From positions 62,001-126,000 of the forward strand of contig WNNJ02001120.1 in assembly GCA_012934845.2 (NCBI GenBank): a stretch of 64,000 bases of DNA. Direction: 5' to 3'. A program made the position numbers and the translations under genes. The notes beneath the pieces were generated by a model. The model searched no databases. It was not told the DNA's origin and was given only the letters and a program-made list of their open reading frames with translations. The DNA is from Pomphorhynchus laevis (taxonomy: Eukaryota; Acanthocephala; Palaeacanthocephala; Echinorhynchida; Pomphorhynchidae). Below, piece after piece: positions 9,253 to 19,530 of this stretch. Position 1 is the first letter of the stretch; each line of letters opens with the position of its first letter.

Positions 9253-9693
9253 GTGCACGGATGTGCTGAGTAAACAACGGTCCAGGATTTCTTACAAAAT
9301 ACGGCATTTATACTAAATGGTGTTGCTTGATAGACTGGACTTCGATTCACGACTTTCAGTCACCATGTCACTTCTAGACGACCAATGAGTACCCGGCAAC
9401 ACTCATCAGTAGAATGAAGTACCCACTGGCCGTTTTCGGTTGCCTCTGTGACATTGCGAATAAAAACGTTTCCGACACTTTGCTTAATTGTCTGAGGCTT
9501 ACGCTCTTAACCAGATCGAATTGCTGTGCGGACCATCCTTAAACACTAGGCAGAGGTTGTTGCTGAATTGTCGCTGCACTCGTTGGATCCTTAATGGATA
9601 CGGCAGGTATAATAGTAGTGCACGGATGTGCTGAGTAAACAACGGTGCAGGATTTCTTACGAAATACGGCATTTATACTAACTAGTGTTGCTC
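9253..9693 (-). repeat. 364-bp repeat family, minus-oriented tandem 1.2 units
   Basis: GTGCACGGATGTGCTGAGTAAAC occurs (in pieces under 20 nt: GTGCACGGATGTGCTG) at 9253 and again at 9618, a 365-bp period. The unit therefore repeats head to tail and is cut in the second copy. It contains on the minus strand the GAAAC / CTGATGA module described for the plus copies. No ORF. It is followed directly by the same unit in the opposite direction. Confidence 0.75.
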
Positions 9694-10209
9694 TATCAAG
9701 CAACACCATTTAGTATAAATGCCGTATTTCGTAAGAAATCCTGGACCGTTGTTTACACAGCACATCGGTGCACTACTATTATACCAGCCGTATCTATTAA
9801 ATGGTATCCACTAAATGGTGTTACTCTATCAAGCAACACCATTTAGTATAAATGCCATATTTCGTAAGAAATCCTGGACCGTTGTTTACTCAGCACATCC
9901 GTGCAATACTATTATACCTGCCGTATCCATTAATGATCCAACAAGTGCAGCGACAATTCAGCAACAACCTCTGCCCAGTGTTTAAGGATGGTCCGCACAG
10001 CAATTCGATCTGGTAAAGAGCGTATACCTCAGACAATTAAGCAAAGTGTCGGAAACGTTTTTATTCGCAATGTCACACAGGCAACCGAAACGGCTAGTGA
10101 GTACTTTATTCTACTGATGAGTGTTGCCGGGTACTCATTGGTCGTCTAGAAGTGACATGGTGACTGAAAGTCGTGAATCGAAGTCCAGTCTATCAAGCAA
10201 CACCATTTA

Positions 10210-10213
<4 letters not shown>
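9694..10213 (+). repeat. 364-bp repeat family, plus-oriented copies
   Basis: A partial plus copy (9694-~9800) precedes a complete unit from TATCAAGCAACACC at 9827 to the same words at 10191 (period 364). Inside are GGCAAC-C-GAAAC (10080-10091), CTGATGA (10114-10120), GTGTTGCC (10121-10128) and an arm GTACTCATTGGTCGTC from 10131. Together with 9253-9693 it forms a large inverted repeat. Confidence 0.75.

Positions 10214-10270
<57 letters not shown>
10213..10270. repeat. (TA)n microsatellite
   Basis: About 29 uninterrupted TA dinucleotides at the 3' boundary of the 364-bp repeat, beginning in its TTTAGTATA word. It probably arose by slippage at that site. Confidence 0.95.
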
Positions 10271-10271
<1 letters not shown>

Positions 10272-10289
10272 CAATTATCGGTTATCACA

Positions 10290-10412
10290 AAAGCAGTCGA
10301 AACACTAACTACTTCATCCGACTGACGATGACTGCTGGGTAATTAGGAACGTCTCGGAGTGATACATTAAACTGATGGAGTTGAAGATCGAAGTCCAGTT
10401 ATTTAGCAGCAA
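10290..10412 (+). repeat. Repeat fragment with GAAAC / CTGACGA module
   Basis: GCAGTC-GAAAC (10293-10303), CTAACTAC (10305-10312), CTGACGA (10322-10328), GACTGC (10330-10335) and GTAATTAG (10339-10346) occur in the same order as the equivalent parts of the 364-bp family. ATCGAAGTCCAGT at ~10387-10399 also matches that family's end. Likely a diverged relative; its paired segments differ but remain largely complementary. Confidence 0.5.
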
Positions 10413-10490
10413 ATATGGCTAAAAAATCGTGGCTAATTTCGACTTCTGGACCACAGTTTCAAGCAATTTTTCGCACTATATATATTAGTG

Positions 10491-10862
10491 TACTCATAAA
10501 TAAATCACAGTTTTTTTCTCATGAAGAGGCCTAAACACCAGGCAGCATTTTATATATCTTCATCCGACCAAGACATAGGACCGAATTATTCTCGCAGTAT
10601 TCAAAGTCGCTACGTACACCCAGTCATCCTATGTGTGACGACAAACTTCAACAACGATAGACGCGTTTCGCTCTCTTGGATTTCAGTACCGTGACTTCAA
10701 TAATCATTCACATGCACCTTAGCACACGCTTAAACAGTGTTTAAAGCTGGAAAAACAGAACTACCCTTAATCTGAATCATCAGAGGGAATTTAGCATAAG
10801 CTCTGTACATGGCAGCGCCTATTGCAGTTTAACCATGTATTAGGCACTAAATTCCTTTAAAT
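10491..10862 (-). repeat. Hammerhead repeat unit 1 (retrozyme-like)
   Basis: Direct repeat of 10952-11322, roughly 85% alike by eye, beginning with CATGAAGAGGC.. and ending at a GTTTAACCATG..AGGCACTAA block. The offset is ~461 bp. No ORF. Each unit carries a hammerhead at the equivalent place on the minus strand; this one has a damaged core. Confidence 0.7.
10654..10692 (-). ncRNA. Hammerhead ribozyme, degenerate copy
   Basis: On the minus strand stem I pairs ACGGTA (10692-10687) with TATCGT (10659-10654), including one T-G wobble. GAAACGCGTC follows, with the expected cleavage after GTC at 10660. The conserved CTGATGA box is reduced to CTGAAAT by a small deletion, so the core should be inactive. 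Confidence 0.65.
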
Positions 10863-10951
10863 AGAAATGCTGTTTTACAAGAACACTTTAAAGTATGCAA
10901 ATATATAAAATATAATTTGTTGTTACACCTGCCCCGGGACACCCAATGGTG

Positions 10952-11322
10952 CACTCGCAAATAAATCGCTATGTTTTCTTCATGAGGAGGCATGAAGACC
11001 AGGCGGCATTCTATATATCTTCATCCGACCAAGACATATAACCGAATTATTCTCGCAATATTTAAAGTCGCTACGTATACCCGGTCATTCTATGTGTGAC
11101 GACAAACTTCCATTACGGTATACGCGTTTCGCTCTAACGGAACTCATCAGTACCGTGACTTCAATAATCATCCATAGACACTGAATAGCATTAAACAGTG
11201 TTTAATGCTCGAAAAACAGAAATACCCTTAATCTGAATCGTCAGAGGGAATTTAGCATTTGCTCTGGGCATGACAGTGCGTATTGCAGTTTAACCATGCA
11301 TCAGGCACTAAGATAAAATATT
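10952..11322 (-). repeat. Hammerhead repeat unit 2 (retrozyme-like)
   Basis: Second unit of the tandem pair, in the same orientation as 10491-10862. It is bounded upstream by CTGCCCCGGGACACCC, a GC-rich block not seen in unit 1, and downstream by an AT-rich stretch leading into an A-like LINE relic. Confidence 0.7.
11115..11156 (-). ncRNA. Canonical hammerhead ribozyme
   Basis: Read on the minus strand: stem I ACGGTA (11156-11151), conserved CTGATGA (11150-11144), stem II GTTC-CGTTA-GAGC (four pairs, one G-U), conserved GAAA, a very short stem III within ACGCGT, cleavage triplet GTA ending at 11121, then TACCGT (11120-11115), which pairs perfectly over six bases with stem I. All core nucleotides of the hammerhead consensus are present. 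The two-pair stem III is the form known from newt satellite, Penelope and retrozyme hammerheads, which usually work as dimers. Confidence 0.88.
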
Positions 11323-11429
11323 TTAATTTTATACATTTCGGCGACATGCCTTTTTCAATAGTAAGTTTTTATAATCAAGAATTTTTTAATGCTTAAGATT
11401 GTCAATTTGAAAGGAGGTAGATAAGAGTA

Positions 11430-12200
11430 TAGGATAATGTCATCAACATATTGCATAACATAAAAATTGTGTTCTGGTATTTGAATAGAGATCACCCAGA
11501 AGTGAGAAAAATCCGGGACCTAGTACTGAGCCTTGAGGATCACCGTGTGTGGGAGAAGACGGTTGAGAGACAGAAGAAATTAAATGAACACCGAAAGAAT
11601 GGTCAGATAGATACGAGGAAAACCACTCCATAGCGAAGTTAGAGAATCAATAGTCATGACGGACCCAAAAAAATAATATAATGATTGACGATGCCAATGC
11701 AAATGAGGTCGAGGAAGATTATGACGCTGCAAAGCTTTTGCTCTCGTGATTGTAAAAGATCACCAAAGACTTTGTGATACGCTAGTTCTGTGGAATGATT
11801 AGAAAGAAAATCATATTGAAAAGGGGATATAAATTTGACTATAGAAGATATGTGTTAACCTGATTTAGCACAAAACGTTCGAAATTTTTTGATAAGGTTG
11901 GAAGAAATATAGAACGATATGTGGATGGAAGTGAACTTTTGAGAGAGTGCTTTTTCAGAAGTGGATGAACAATGGCAGATTTCCAGTTTGACAGAAAAGC
12001 GCTGCTGCTGATAAAAGAATTTAACAAGGTTGTCAAAAGCGAAGATACCGAATAGCAAATAAGCTTAAGTAAGTAAAAAGGAAGAGGGTTGACATTAGAA
12101 GATTTGTTGGGCAATGAAAGAACTTTTGAAACTTTGTCAGAATAAACGGGAAGGATATAGAAGAGTTAAGGAAGAGAGATATGTATTGAGTTAGTCGATG
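11430..12200 (-). pseudogene. A-like non-LTR retrotransposon relic (RT domain)
   Basis: Minus-strand RT pieces are readable in several frames. Near 12110-11840 there is NWKSAIVHPLLKKHSLKSSL, then TLSKNFERFVLNQVNTYL. Near 11630-11445 there is WFSSYLSDHSFGVH and GDPQGSVLGPGFFSLLGDL. The catalytic SAFD region near 11700 is disrupted, and YADD is reduced to a stop-bearing CYAIC. The copy is 3' truncated next to the hammerhead repeats and abuts element B at 12227. Confidence 0.7.
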
Positions 12201-12288
12201 ATGAGAGAGTAGAAAAAAATATTTATTTTAACGTTGCAAATGCGTGCCAGCGCACGCTTACATGACCACAACAAAACAAAACTGTAAA

Positions 12289-14760
12289 TCAGGTGTCGAT
12301 AAGGTGTGAGCGGAGGAGGTATTTTAATGTGATACAGGAGCGAGCGCGGCGGACGTAGAGAGGGAGTTGATACCAGTTAAGTGGGGCGGTGACGAGGAAG
12401 GATCGGAGACCGTAATTGTTGGAGTAATTGGGAATGTGGAGTAAGAGCGTATTACGAGAATACAGCGATAGCGAGGTGGGGCGAGTGTCGTCAAAGAAAG
12501 GAAAGTTGATGAACGATGGAGAGCCGACAGCGATGAGACGAAAATTTACGAGAAGGCGGAGTATGATGCTGATGTGGATGGTGGGCCAGGAGAGTTAGGC
12601 AAGATATGTGAATGTGTGGTCGAAGCGACGAAGACGAGAGAGCACTCGAACGGCGGAGTTGATTATTCGTTGTAGGGGTAGGATGATGGATTTTGGAGAA
12701 TGTGCGAAAAGGCTGAGGCAGTAATCGATTTTAGGGTAAAGAAGCGATGAAAGAAGATACATACAAGAACGGAAGTCGATAAGGAGGCGGATACGGCGGA
12801 TGTCACGGAGAATTAAGTTCGATTAGCGGACCTTGTCACGGACGAAGGGTTTAAGGGAAAGGTGATCATCGAAATGGAAGCCTAAGAAAGTGAGATTGTG
12901 AACTATAGGGATGATCGATGAGGCAAAAGATACAATGGGAGGAGATATGCTTGGTTTACGGGGAAGGATCCACATTATTTTGGACTTTTCGGCGTTTAGA
13001 ACGAGATGGAGATTGGAGAGACGTTTGTAGATAGAAGAAAGACAGTTGGAGGCAGAAATGCCGATATCGTGTATGCGATGTGCGGGTGCATGAGCATAGA
13101 TTAGAATATCATCGGCGCATTGCATGACGTTAAAGGAGTAAGGTTTAATAAATGGAGAGAGATCGCCAAGCAAAAGAGAGAAAAGCAGGGGACCTAGGAC
13201 TGAACCTTGTGGAACCCCGCAAAAAATAGGGATGGGAGTGGTCGAGCGATTGTTTCTTTAAGATTGGACGAACGATTGCGGATTTCTAGTGTGAAGGAAA
13301 GTTACGACTGCGGATGGACGAGTTAAACAAGGTGGTGAGAAAAGATTATATCGATGAGCATATTGATTTAAGTATATGGGTAGGCAGTGGATCGGCAGGT
13401 GAGGTTTTGCTGGGCAAGGACATGAGAACAGATGAGATTTCGGAAGGTGAGACAAGGAGAAGATGAAAGATTTTCAGGAGGATAAGGTTAGGCGGGGCAG
13501 AGTGGGATAGGATGGAGACCGGGGTGTTAGAGAGCAACGTGGATACTTTGTCTGGAGAAATGACGAATATTCATGGGGATTGATGTTGCACGGCGGAGAG
13601 GAGCTAGCAAGGATTGAGTTAAAAGTATGCCAGAGAGTCTTAGAGTTGAATGAAGTGATGATTTTATGCTGCCAGAAGGAGTTGCATTTGGTACGTAGTA
13701 GATTGAGATGAGACCGGCGAAGAGCAAGATAGGAATCACGGAAAGACGGAGTGATCGAGCGGAAATCACTTCTGAGAGAGCGGTGATAGACTCGAAAAGC
13801 ATGACGGAGTCGACGCTTTGAGAGTAGGCATTTGATGTCAAACCATGGGGCACGGTGAGGCTTGAAGGGCAAGAGAAGATCGAGAATGGATTGGAGTTCC
13901 GAGTCGAAAAGAAATGCGAGATCGTGAGGAGAGGAATATGTTATTGTGGGATAGGATAGAGACAATTTGAGTAAGGCAGAGCGGAGAAGGGAGAGAGCAA
14001 GATTTCTCCAAGGGCGACGTAGGATTGTAGGTTAGTGAGAAGGGGTGTGGTTGTGAGTAAGATCAAGGGTGACGAGAAAGTGATCGGATAGACCAGGATC
14101 GAAGATGGACAGTGAGGTGTAGGCAGCAAAATGATCGGGGACAGCGATGATGTCGAGTGCCCCGCCAAGGATATGTGTGGGGGCAGTTGAGATGGGTTTG
14201 TAGTTATAGTTGATAAGAATTTTGATGAACTGAATGGACTCGGTGGCAGGATGGCGGTCGAGGCGGATGTTGAAGTCGCCAAGAACGATTAAAGGGATGG
14301 AGGACAAAGAACAGTGGGACTGAAGGTCAGCGAGTTCGGTAAAAAATAAGGAAGTAGGAGCATATGAATCTGGACGGTATACAATGGCGAGATCTAGCGT
14401 GATCGGGTTAGAATAATAAGTGAGCACTTTAAAAAAGCAAGGACTGAAAGGGGAAGTGATTTTGCGAATAGACGCGGGGTGACGGGCGAATGCGACAATG
14501 CCGGAATGATTAGAGAATTTAGAAGGGGATGATCTGAGGGGGCGAGCGGATTGGACTAGTAAGCAACCGGCAGAGAGCAAACGACGGATGGAGAGATCGT
14601 CAGAGTCGGAGTGTCTGGATTCGGTGAGGTAGAAGAGATCGATGGATTGCTTGGTGAATAGGTTGATGATTATATCGGATTTATTGAGAATAGATCTAGT
14701 GTTGAGGAGGCCGAGGCGGACACCGTGTGGTGGTGATAGGGGCTAGTGGAGAAGACACAT
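12289..14760 (-). pseudogene. Element B ORF2 endonuclease-RT, broken
   Basis: The endonuclease begins near 14745 (GLLNTRSILNKSDIIINLF, then YLTESR) and continues with AIVYRPDS, LGDFNIRLD, LDIIAVPD and LSDHFLVTLD, in more than one frame. The RT N terminus is present (PSKTSPADPLPTHILK near 13440). At ~13250 the frame jumps from the KKQS region straight into the GVPQGS motif, removing the SAFD catalytic Asp. Downstream, MQCADDILIY replaces the usual YADD (Tyr to Cys). The C terminus LRSFLVA.. to HLLRS..DT is recognisable. Non-functional. Confidence 0.8.
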
Positions 14761-15767
14761 AGGGGAGATGAAGCGCCATCGAATTTTTGGGCGGGTGGGG
14801 ACAACTTGAAAATTTCCGTCGATGTTTGGATGGAGAGAGATGTTTCGCCGTTTTCCTCGCGATGGCGTTTTTCGATGCCGGCAGACGAGAGTTGAGCGAT
14901 TTCGGCGGGGGTGCGATCGGGGAAAATGCGAGTGGCTGAAGATGACATGCGTTTGAATCGTTGGGTAAGACAGAGGACGCGTTAGAGCCAAGCTTGAAAA
15001 CAATTTTTAGGAGAGGGGACTTAAAAGGATTAGATTGAGAAGATTTGTTTAGGCGGATGAATGCGACAGGAGAGATGATGTTGAAAAAGAATGGTTTATC
15101 CGCAGGAACAAGATACAATAGGATGGATCTGAATGCGGAAACATCGTGGTCGAAAAGTGCTTATGGATATAAAGATGTGGAAGGAGTGATATTAGTGACG
15201 ATGACGCAACGTTCGCGAAAAGGAAAGCGCTTCCCTAAAGGAGGACGTGTGACGTGAGTGGGTGAGATCACGATAGGAAAGCTGGCAGTTGAGGATGTTG
15301 AAGGAGTAGGTTTGACGACGAAAGACATAGTAGCTATTGATAATAAACAGGGTGGCAAGCGATGTGAGGAAAGGTTATGCGTAGAAGCATCGTGGAGGTT
15401 GGTGAAGGTTATTTGGTTGATGGATGTAGGTTATTGAGAAACGAGACAGGAGAGACGGGACGGGGGTGTCGGGGAGTGGAGATGACATGGGATGTGAAGT
15501 GTATATGGTGACATGATCAGTGGGTGAAGAAAATACATTGGAAACGACGGGGGTAGTTTGAGTGGACACGTTGAAGGTTTATATGTTCCTATGAGAGAGG
15601 TCACGTTTGAGTTTGTTGGCACCAAAGCCGCGTAGGAAGTCTTCTTTAGACTTACTGTTGTCGCATGCGATTGTAGTTCGGACGCTGCAGTCGTGTGTCG
15701 AGTACTGTAGTTGTAGTTGAGCACAGTTGGTGTCGGTCGTAGCTGTCTTTTTACGTCCTCCCATCAA
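14720..15767 (-). pseudogene. Element B ORF1, frameshifted
   Basis: An ATG at 15767 opens MMGGRKKTATTDTN.. The frame breaks near 15580 and 15430. The RRM-like part is readable at ~15120-14800: FNIISPVAFIRLNKSSQSN, then SSATRIFPDRTPAEIAQLSS and IEKRHREENGETSLSI. These match the ORF1 pattern of element A piece for piece, so both families encode homologous RNA-binding ORF1 proteins. At least three frameshifts are needed. Confidence 0.65.
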
Positions 15768-15880
15768 CGTCGTTGTGTGTTAAAACTGTTAAATTTGCTA
15801 CTGATTGAAATGATAGGTTTTTCAGCGAGCGGAACTGTAGTCAGCTGTAATTTGTTTTAATAATTAAATAGGTTAACTCT

Positions 15881-16868
15881 AAAACTGGATTGATCTAGAA
15901 CTGGATTGATCTGGAACTGGATTGATCTGGAACTGGATTGATCTGGAACTGGATTGATCTGGATTGATCTGGAACGATTGATCTGGAACTGGATTGATCT
16001 GGAACTGGATTGATCTGGAACTGGATTGATCTGGAACTGGATTGATCTGGAACTGGATTGATCTGGAACTGGATTGATCTGGAACTGGATTGATCTGGAA
16101 CTGGATTGATCTGGAACTGGATTGATCTGGAACTGGATTGATCTGGAACTGGATTGATCTGGAACTGGATTGATCTGGAACTGGATTGATCTGGAACTGG
16201 ATTGATCTGGAACTGGATTGATCTGGAACTGGATTGATCTGGAACTGGATTGATCTGGAACTGGATTGATCTGGAACTGGATTGATCTGGAACTGGATTG
16301 ATCTGGAACTGGATTGATCTGGAACTGGATTGATCTGGAACTGGATTGATCTGGAACTGGATTGATCTGGAACTGGATTGATCTGGAACTGGATTGATCT
16401 GGAACTGGATTGATCTGGAACTGGATTGATCTGGAACTGGATTGATCTGGAACTGGATTGATCTGGAACTGGATTGATCTGGAACTGGATTGATCTGGAA
16501 CTGGATTGATCTGGAACTGGATTGATCTGGAACTGGATTGATCTGGAACTGGATTGATCTGGAACTGGATTGATCTGGAACTGGATTGATCTGGAACTGG
16601 ATTGATCTGGAACTGGATTGATCTGGAACTGGATTGATCTGGAACTGGATTGATCTGGAACTGGATTGATCTGGAACTGGATTGATCTGGAACTGGATTG
16701 ATCTGGAACTGGATTGATCTGGAACTGGATTGATCCGGAACTGGATTGATCCGGAACTGGATTGATCCGGAACTGGATTGATCCGGAACTGGATTGATCC
16801 GGAACTGGATTGATCTGGAACTAGATTGATCTGGAACTGGATTGATCTGGAACCGGATTGATCTGGAA
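15881..16868. repeat. 16-bp minisatellite, ~60 copies
   Basis: Unit GGAACTGGATTGATCT repeated for about 988 bp. The first units are variant (AAAACTGGATTGATCT, TAGAACTGG) and one short irregularity lies near 15955-15980. A run of five GATCCGG variants occupies ~16725-16805, and the last units carry CTAGATTG and ACCGGATTG changes. Homogeneous in the middle and degenerate at the edges, as expected of unequal exchange or slippage. It begins ~110 bp upstream of element B's ORF1 start. Confidence 0.97.
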
Positions 16869-16879
16869 TGTATGTTATT

Positions 16880-18045
16880 TATCTCAAACTTTTTTAGATT
16901 TAGATTGGAGATAAGAAAATCAAGTTTGGATCGATGTTACTATGTGTTGAAGAACGTGAGATGAGTGAGTTTAAAGTGCTCCAGGTAGACTTTGGGTTCG
17001 AAGAAGCGAGTTTATTCTGCCAGAACAGTGTGCATGTACTTCGAATGAGAGAGTAATATGAACGACGAATATTTATATAGTTATCACGATACTTGGAAGA
17101 GACAGAAGTAGAACCTCGTTTGAGGAAACGGAGATAGATGCGAAAAGCGTAACGTACGCGGCGCTTGGAAATTACAGTCAAAATCAAACCATGGTGTGAA
17201 GCGTACAAGTGTGTGATCGGCTAGGTAATATGTAATCGAGAATTATTGTAAGCTCAGAGTCAAATAGAGAGGATAGAAAATCCTAAAATTGCACGGAGTT
17301 GCAATGGTATCAAGGGTACTGCCAAGTAAATGAGTAGGAGGGGTCAGAAGTAAATGGATATTTTTGTCGGAATTTTTACAAGTTTGATGGAATCTGAATT
17401 GGAATGGCGGTTCAAGCTAATGAACCGGTTTAACTAATTCAAGCTAATCACCTAGTACAAACATTGGGAGTGCTGAAAGTGAACAACAAGAAAGGAGATC
17501 AGCTACTTAATCGAAGAACGTAAATGAAGGATGGGAAGATCATGGACAATATATGATAGCGAATTCAGGTGGAAAATGAGACGATCTATAGATAAATAAT
17601 TCGAAAGATTCGGGTGCTAGAGAATAATTATTTTTTATAAGAGACGAATGAGCGATGGCAAAGGCTATAATCTCACCGTAATTCGACGTGGATGTTGATA
17701 ACACATTAGAAGAGCCGTCAGAATCAACGAGAGAAACTCCTGTTAAAGTAGACGATGAATAGAGAGATAATAACAACTGGTATACCAAGATTAAGTTATA
17801 ACGCAAATGTCAAACGATTGTTGGGCAAATGCGTTGATAAGAAGGTCAGTTTTATTTCGGCTAAAAAGTGAGGTTGAGAAGACCAATGCTATACGAGCGA
17901 TAATCGGAATTGACTAGAGGAGACAATGAGGAGAAACTGGTGGCCATCGAATTTCATGACGATTGTGAACAAGACGAAAATTTCCATTTAAATTTTTTCT
18001 TGTAATGGAAGATTCTTCTTTAATTTTACGTATACGTTTTTCTTT
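16880..18045 (-). pseudogene. A-like LINE relic: ORF1 end, endonuclease and linker
   Basis: Minus strand, 5' part near 18045-17940 (ORF1 tail with KFDGHQF), endonuclease pieces at ~17806-17540 (ESFELFIYRSSHFPPEFAIIY) and the EN-RT linker at 17208-16900 (SKRRVRYAFRIYLRFLKRG, NIRRSYYSLIRSTCTLFWQNKL). The linker is very close to that of A and B. Many stops. The RT is absent; the relic ends at the minisatellite. Confidence 0.65.
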
Positions 18046-18107
18046 ACGGGCCAAGGAAAGCTAAGTGACTTCAGACACTTAGCTTTCACTCAGACAGGGT
18101 GAAAGTT

Positions 18108-18315
18108 TCTTTTTTTGGACTCTGCTTGAATAGCCTTTTGGCTTTGGTATGTATTGGAATAATAATAAATAAATAATTCAATATTTCAATGGTAATTGTC
18201 ATCATTGATCTCTTAACATATATCTAATCATATTGAACCTCTTTCGTGTATAGTAAACTTAAATTTAATGCACGGTATCATCATGTATAGTTCAGTTATG
18301 GGTCCATTGAAACTT
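18108..18315 (+). repeat. 208-bp direct repeat, copy 1 (LINE 3' tail plus flank)
   Basis: Matches 23124-23331 almost base for base. It starts with a T-run and GGACTCTGCTTGAATAGC, contains a LINE tail TAATAATAAATAAATAAT, then ~140 bp that is not LINE sequence, ending in CATTGAAACTT. Confidence 0.85.
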
Positions 18316-18780
18316 ATTCTTACACTCAGACGGGGACCGATCAGGAAGGATGCGACAAGTATATGATGAGAGGAGTTTAAAACGCCAAGACAGGATCGAC
18401 GTCGCTTGAGTATGATCACTGAGAACCACATTTAAAAGTGGAGGACGAACTGAGTGGGAAGAATAAACGCTTGATGCAAGGCGATGTATAGAAACTGGAG
18501 ATATGTTATTGAAAAGAGATGGATTATCAGCAGTTCAGATTATCGAAAGAAGAGATCGAAAGGGAAGACATCAGCATCGAGATGATTTTGGGCGAAAGAG
18601 GAGTCTGAGACCTCGACTAGTGAGAGCCTTTGATTGATAAAAAGAGATCAGTATTAGAAGAACGTTGGGGAGTGCGCAATGTAGATTAATGGGAGTAATT
18701 TTGATGGATGGTAAATTGAACAGGCGAACTGACACGACGAATGAGTAGACGTAACATATGTGTTACTTAATGTCATATTT
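18316..18780 (-). pseudogene. Probable ORF1 remnant of the A-like LINE
   Basis: Minus-strand fragments such as DVDPVLAF, SSSTFKCGSQ and several Ser-rich segments resemble the ORF1 of A/B, but stops are dense. It probably continues the relic at 16880-18045, interrupted by the 208-bp repeat. Confidence 0.35.
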
Positions 18781-18809
18781 ATCTAATCAAAGTTAAACAG
18801 TAGTTATTG

Positions 18810-19530
18810 AGCAAATACACTCATATTAAAGATATACGCATCGAGGAGTAACACAAGCAGGATCCTTATCGCTACTTTTTTTCAACGTGCATTTAAATTA
18901 TCTAGCCCTGAATTCAAATGAATGTATGTTCGCTAAATACACTGATGATTTAAGTATAGTGGCGAATACGGAAGTTTCATGAAGCTGTTTTGTTGCCCAG
19001 TGTCAACTGGACGAAGTAATAAAATGGTCAGTTGATAACAGTAGTTTTTAAATATCATAAAGTGATGTGAACTAGTTCCTTATTTAAGGAGAAGGCATGA
19101 TGAACTGATCATTACCTTGAAAATAAATGCAACCGAGTTACAACGAATTTCAGCATTAAGAATTCTTGGAGTCAGTATTACAAGTAATCTATCATGGGAT
19201 ATGCACATAAAGAATAATCTTAACAAATCCTGTTCATGATTGTTTATTTTAAAACGCCTTAAATATTTAGGTATCAATCCATCGTATATGTCACTCTTAT
19301 ATAAGAGTCTAAGTGGGTAGTCTATGTCTACCCACTTTTTATTAACATGGCATATTGAACAAGTAAATTGTCTGCACAAAACAGCTTTGAAACTCCGTAC
19401 GAAAACTCCCTTAAACCTTACAATTCAATTTGAAAAGCCACCCGAAGAGATATCACTGTTGCAAAAAGTTTCAAAAATATGTTATAGCAACATTTAATAG
19501 ATACGACCTGAAACATAAACGGATATAGAA
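18810..19530 (+). pseudogene. Non-LTR RT relic (palm to thumb)
   Basis: Plus-strand pieces read GVTQAGSLSLLFFNVHLNYL, FAKYTDDLSIVA (TDD in place of ADD), QLDEVIKWSVDN, then in other frames LRILGVSITSNLSWDMHIKNNL, LKYLGINPSYMSLLYKSL and HIEQVNCLHKTALKLR. This is the end of an RT and its C-terminal region in at least four frames. Which family is unclear; it differs from A, B and C. Confidence 0.65.

Larger units (their letters stand above)
12227..15775 (-). mobile_element. Element B, near full-length non-LTR retrotransposon with internal deletion
   Basis: Order on the minus strand is ORF1 (from 15767), endonuclease, RT, C-terminal region, stop at 12291-12289 and the hairpin tail at 12262-12227. 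Base composition is richer in G+C than the surroundings. The body is only distantly like A, yet the tail hairpin is shared. About 470 bp of RT coding sequence is missing near 13250. Confidence 0.85.

Noticed and set aside
10080-10146. HDV-like ribozyme fold for the crossing helices
   Set aside because: The topology is similar, but there is no room for a P4 or a catalytic C between A' and H', and no clear P1 start at a cleavage site.
14696-15118. Separate host proteins in the overlapping minus-strand frames
   Set aside because: The frames are shifted pieces of element B ORF1; each carries part of the same RRM-like pattern.
15881-16868. CRISPR array
   Set aside because: Units are contiguous 16-bp repeats with no unique spacers, and the context is eukaryotic.
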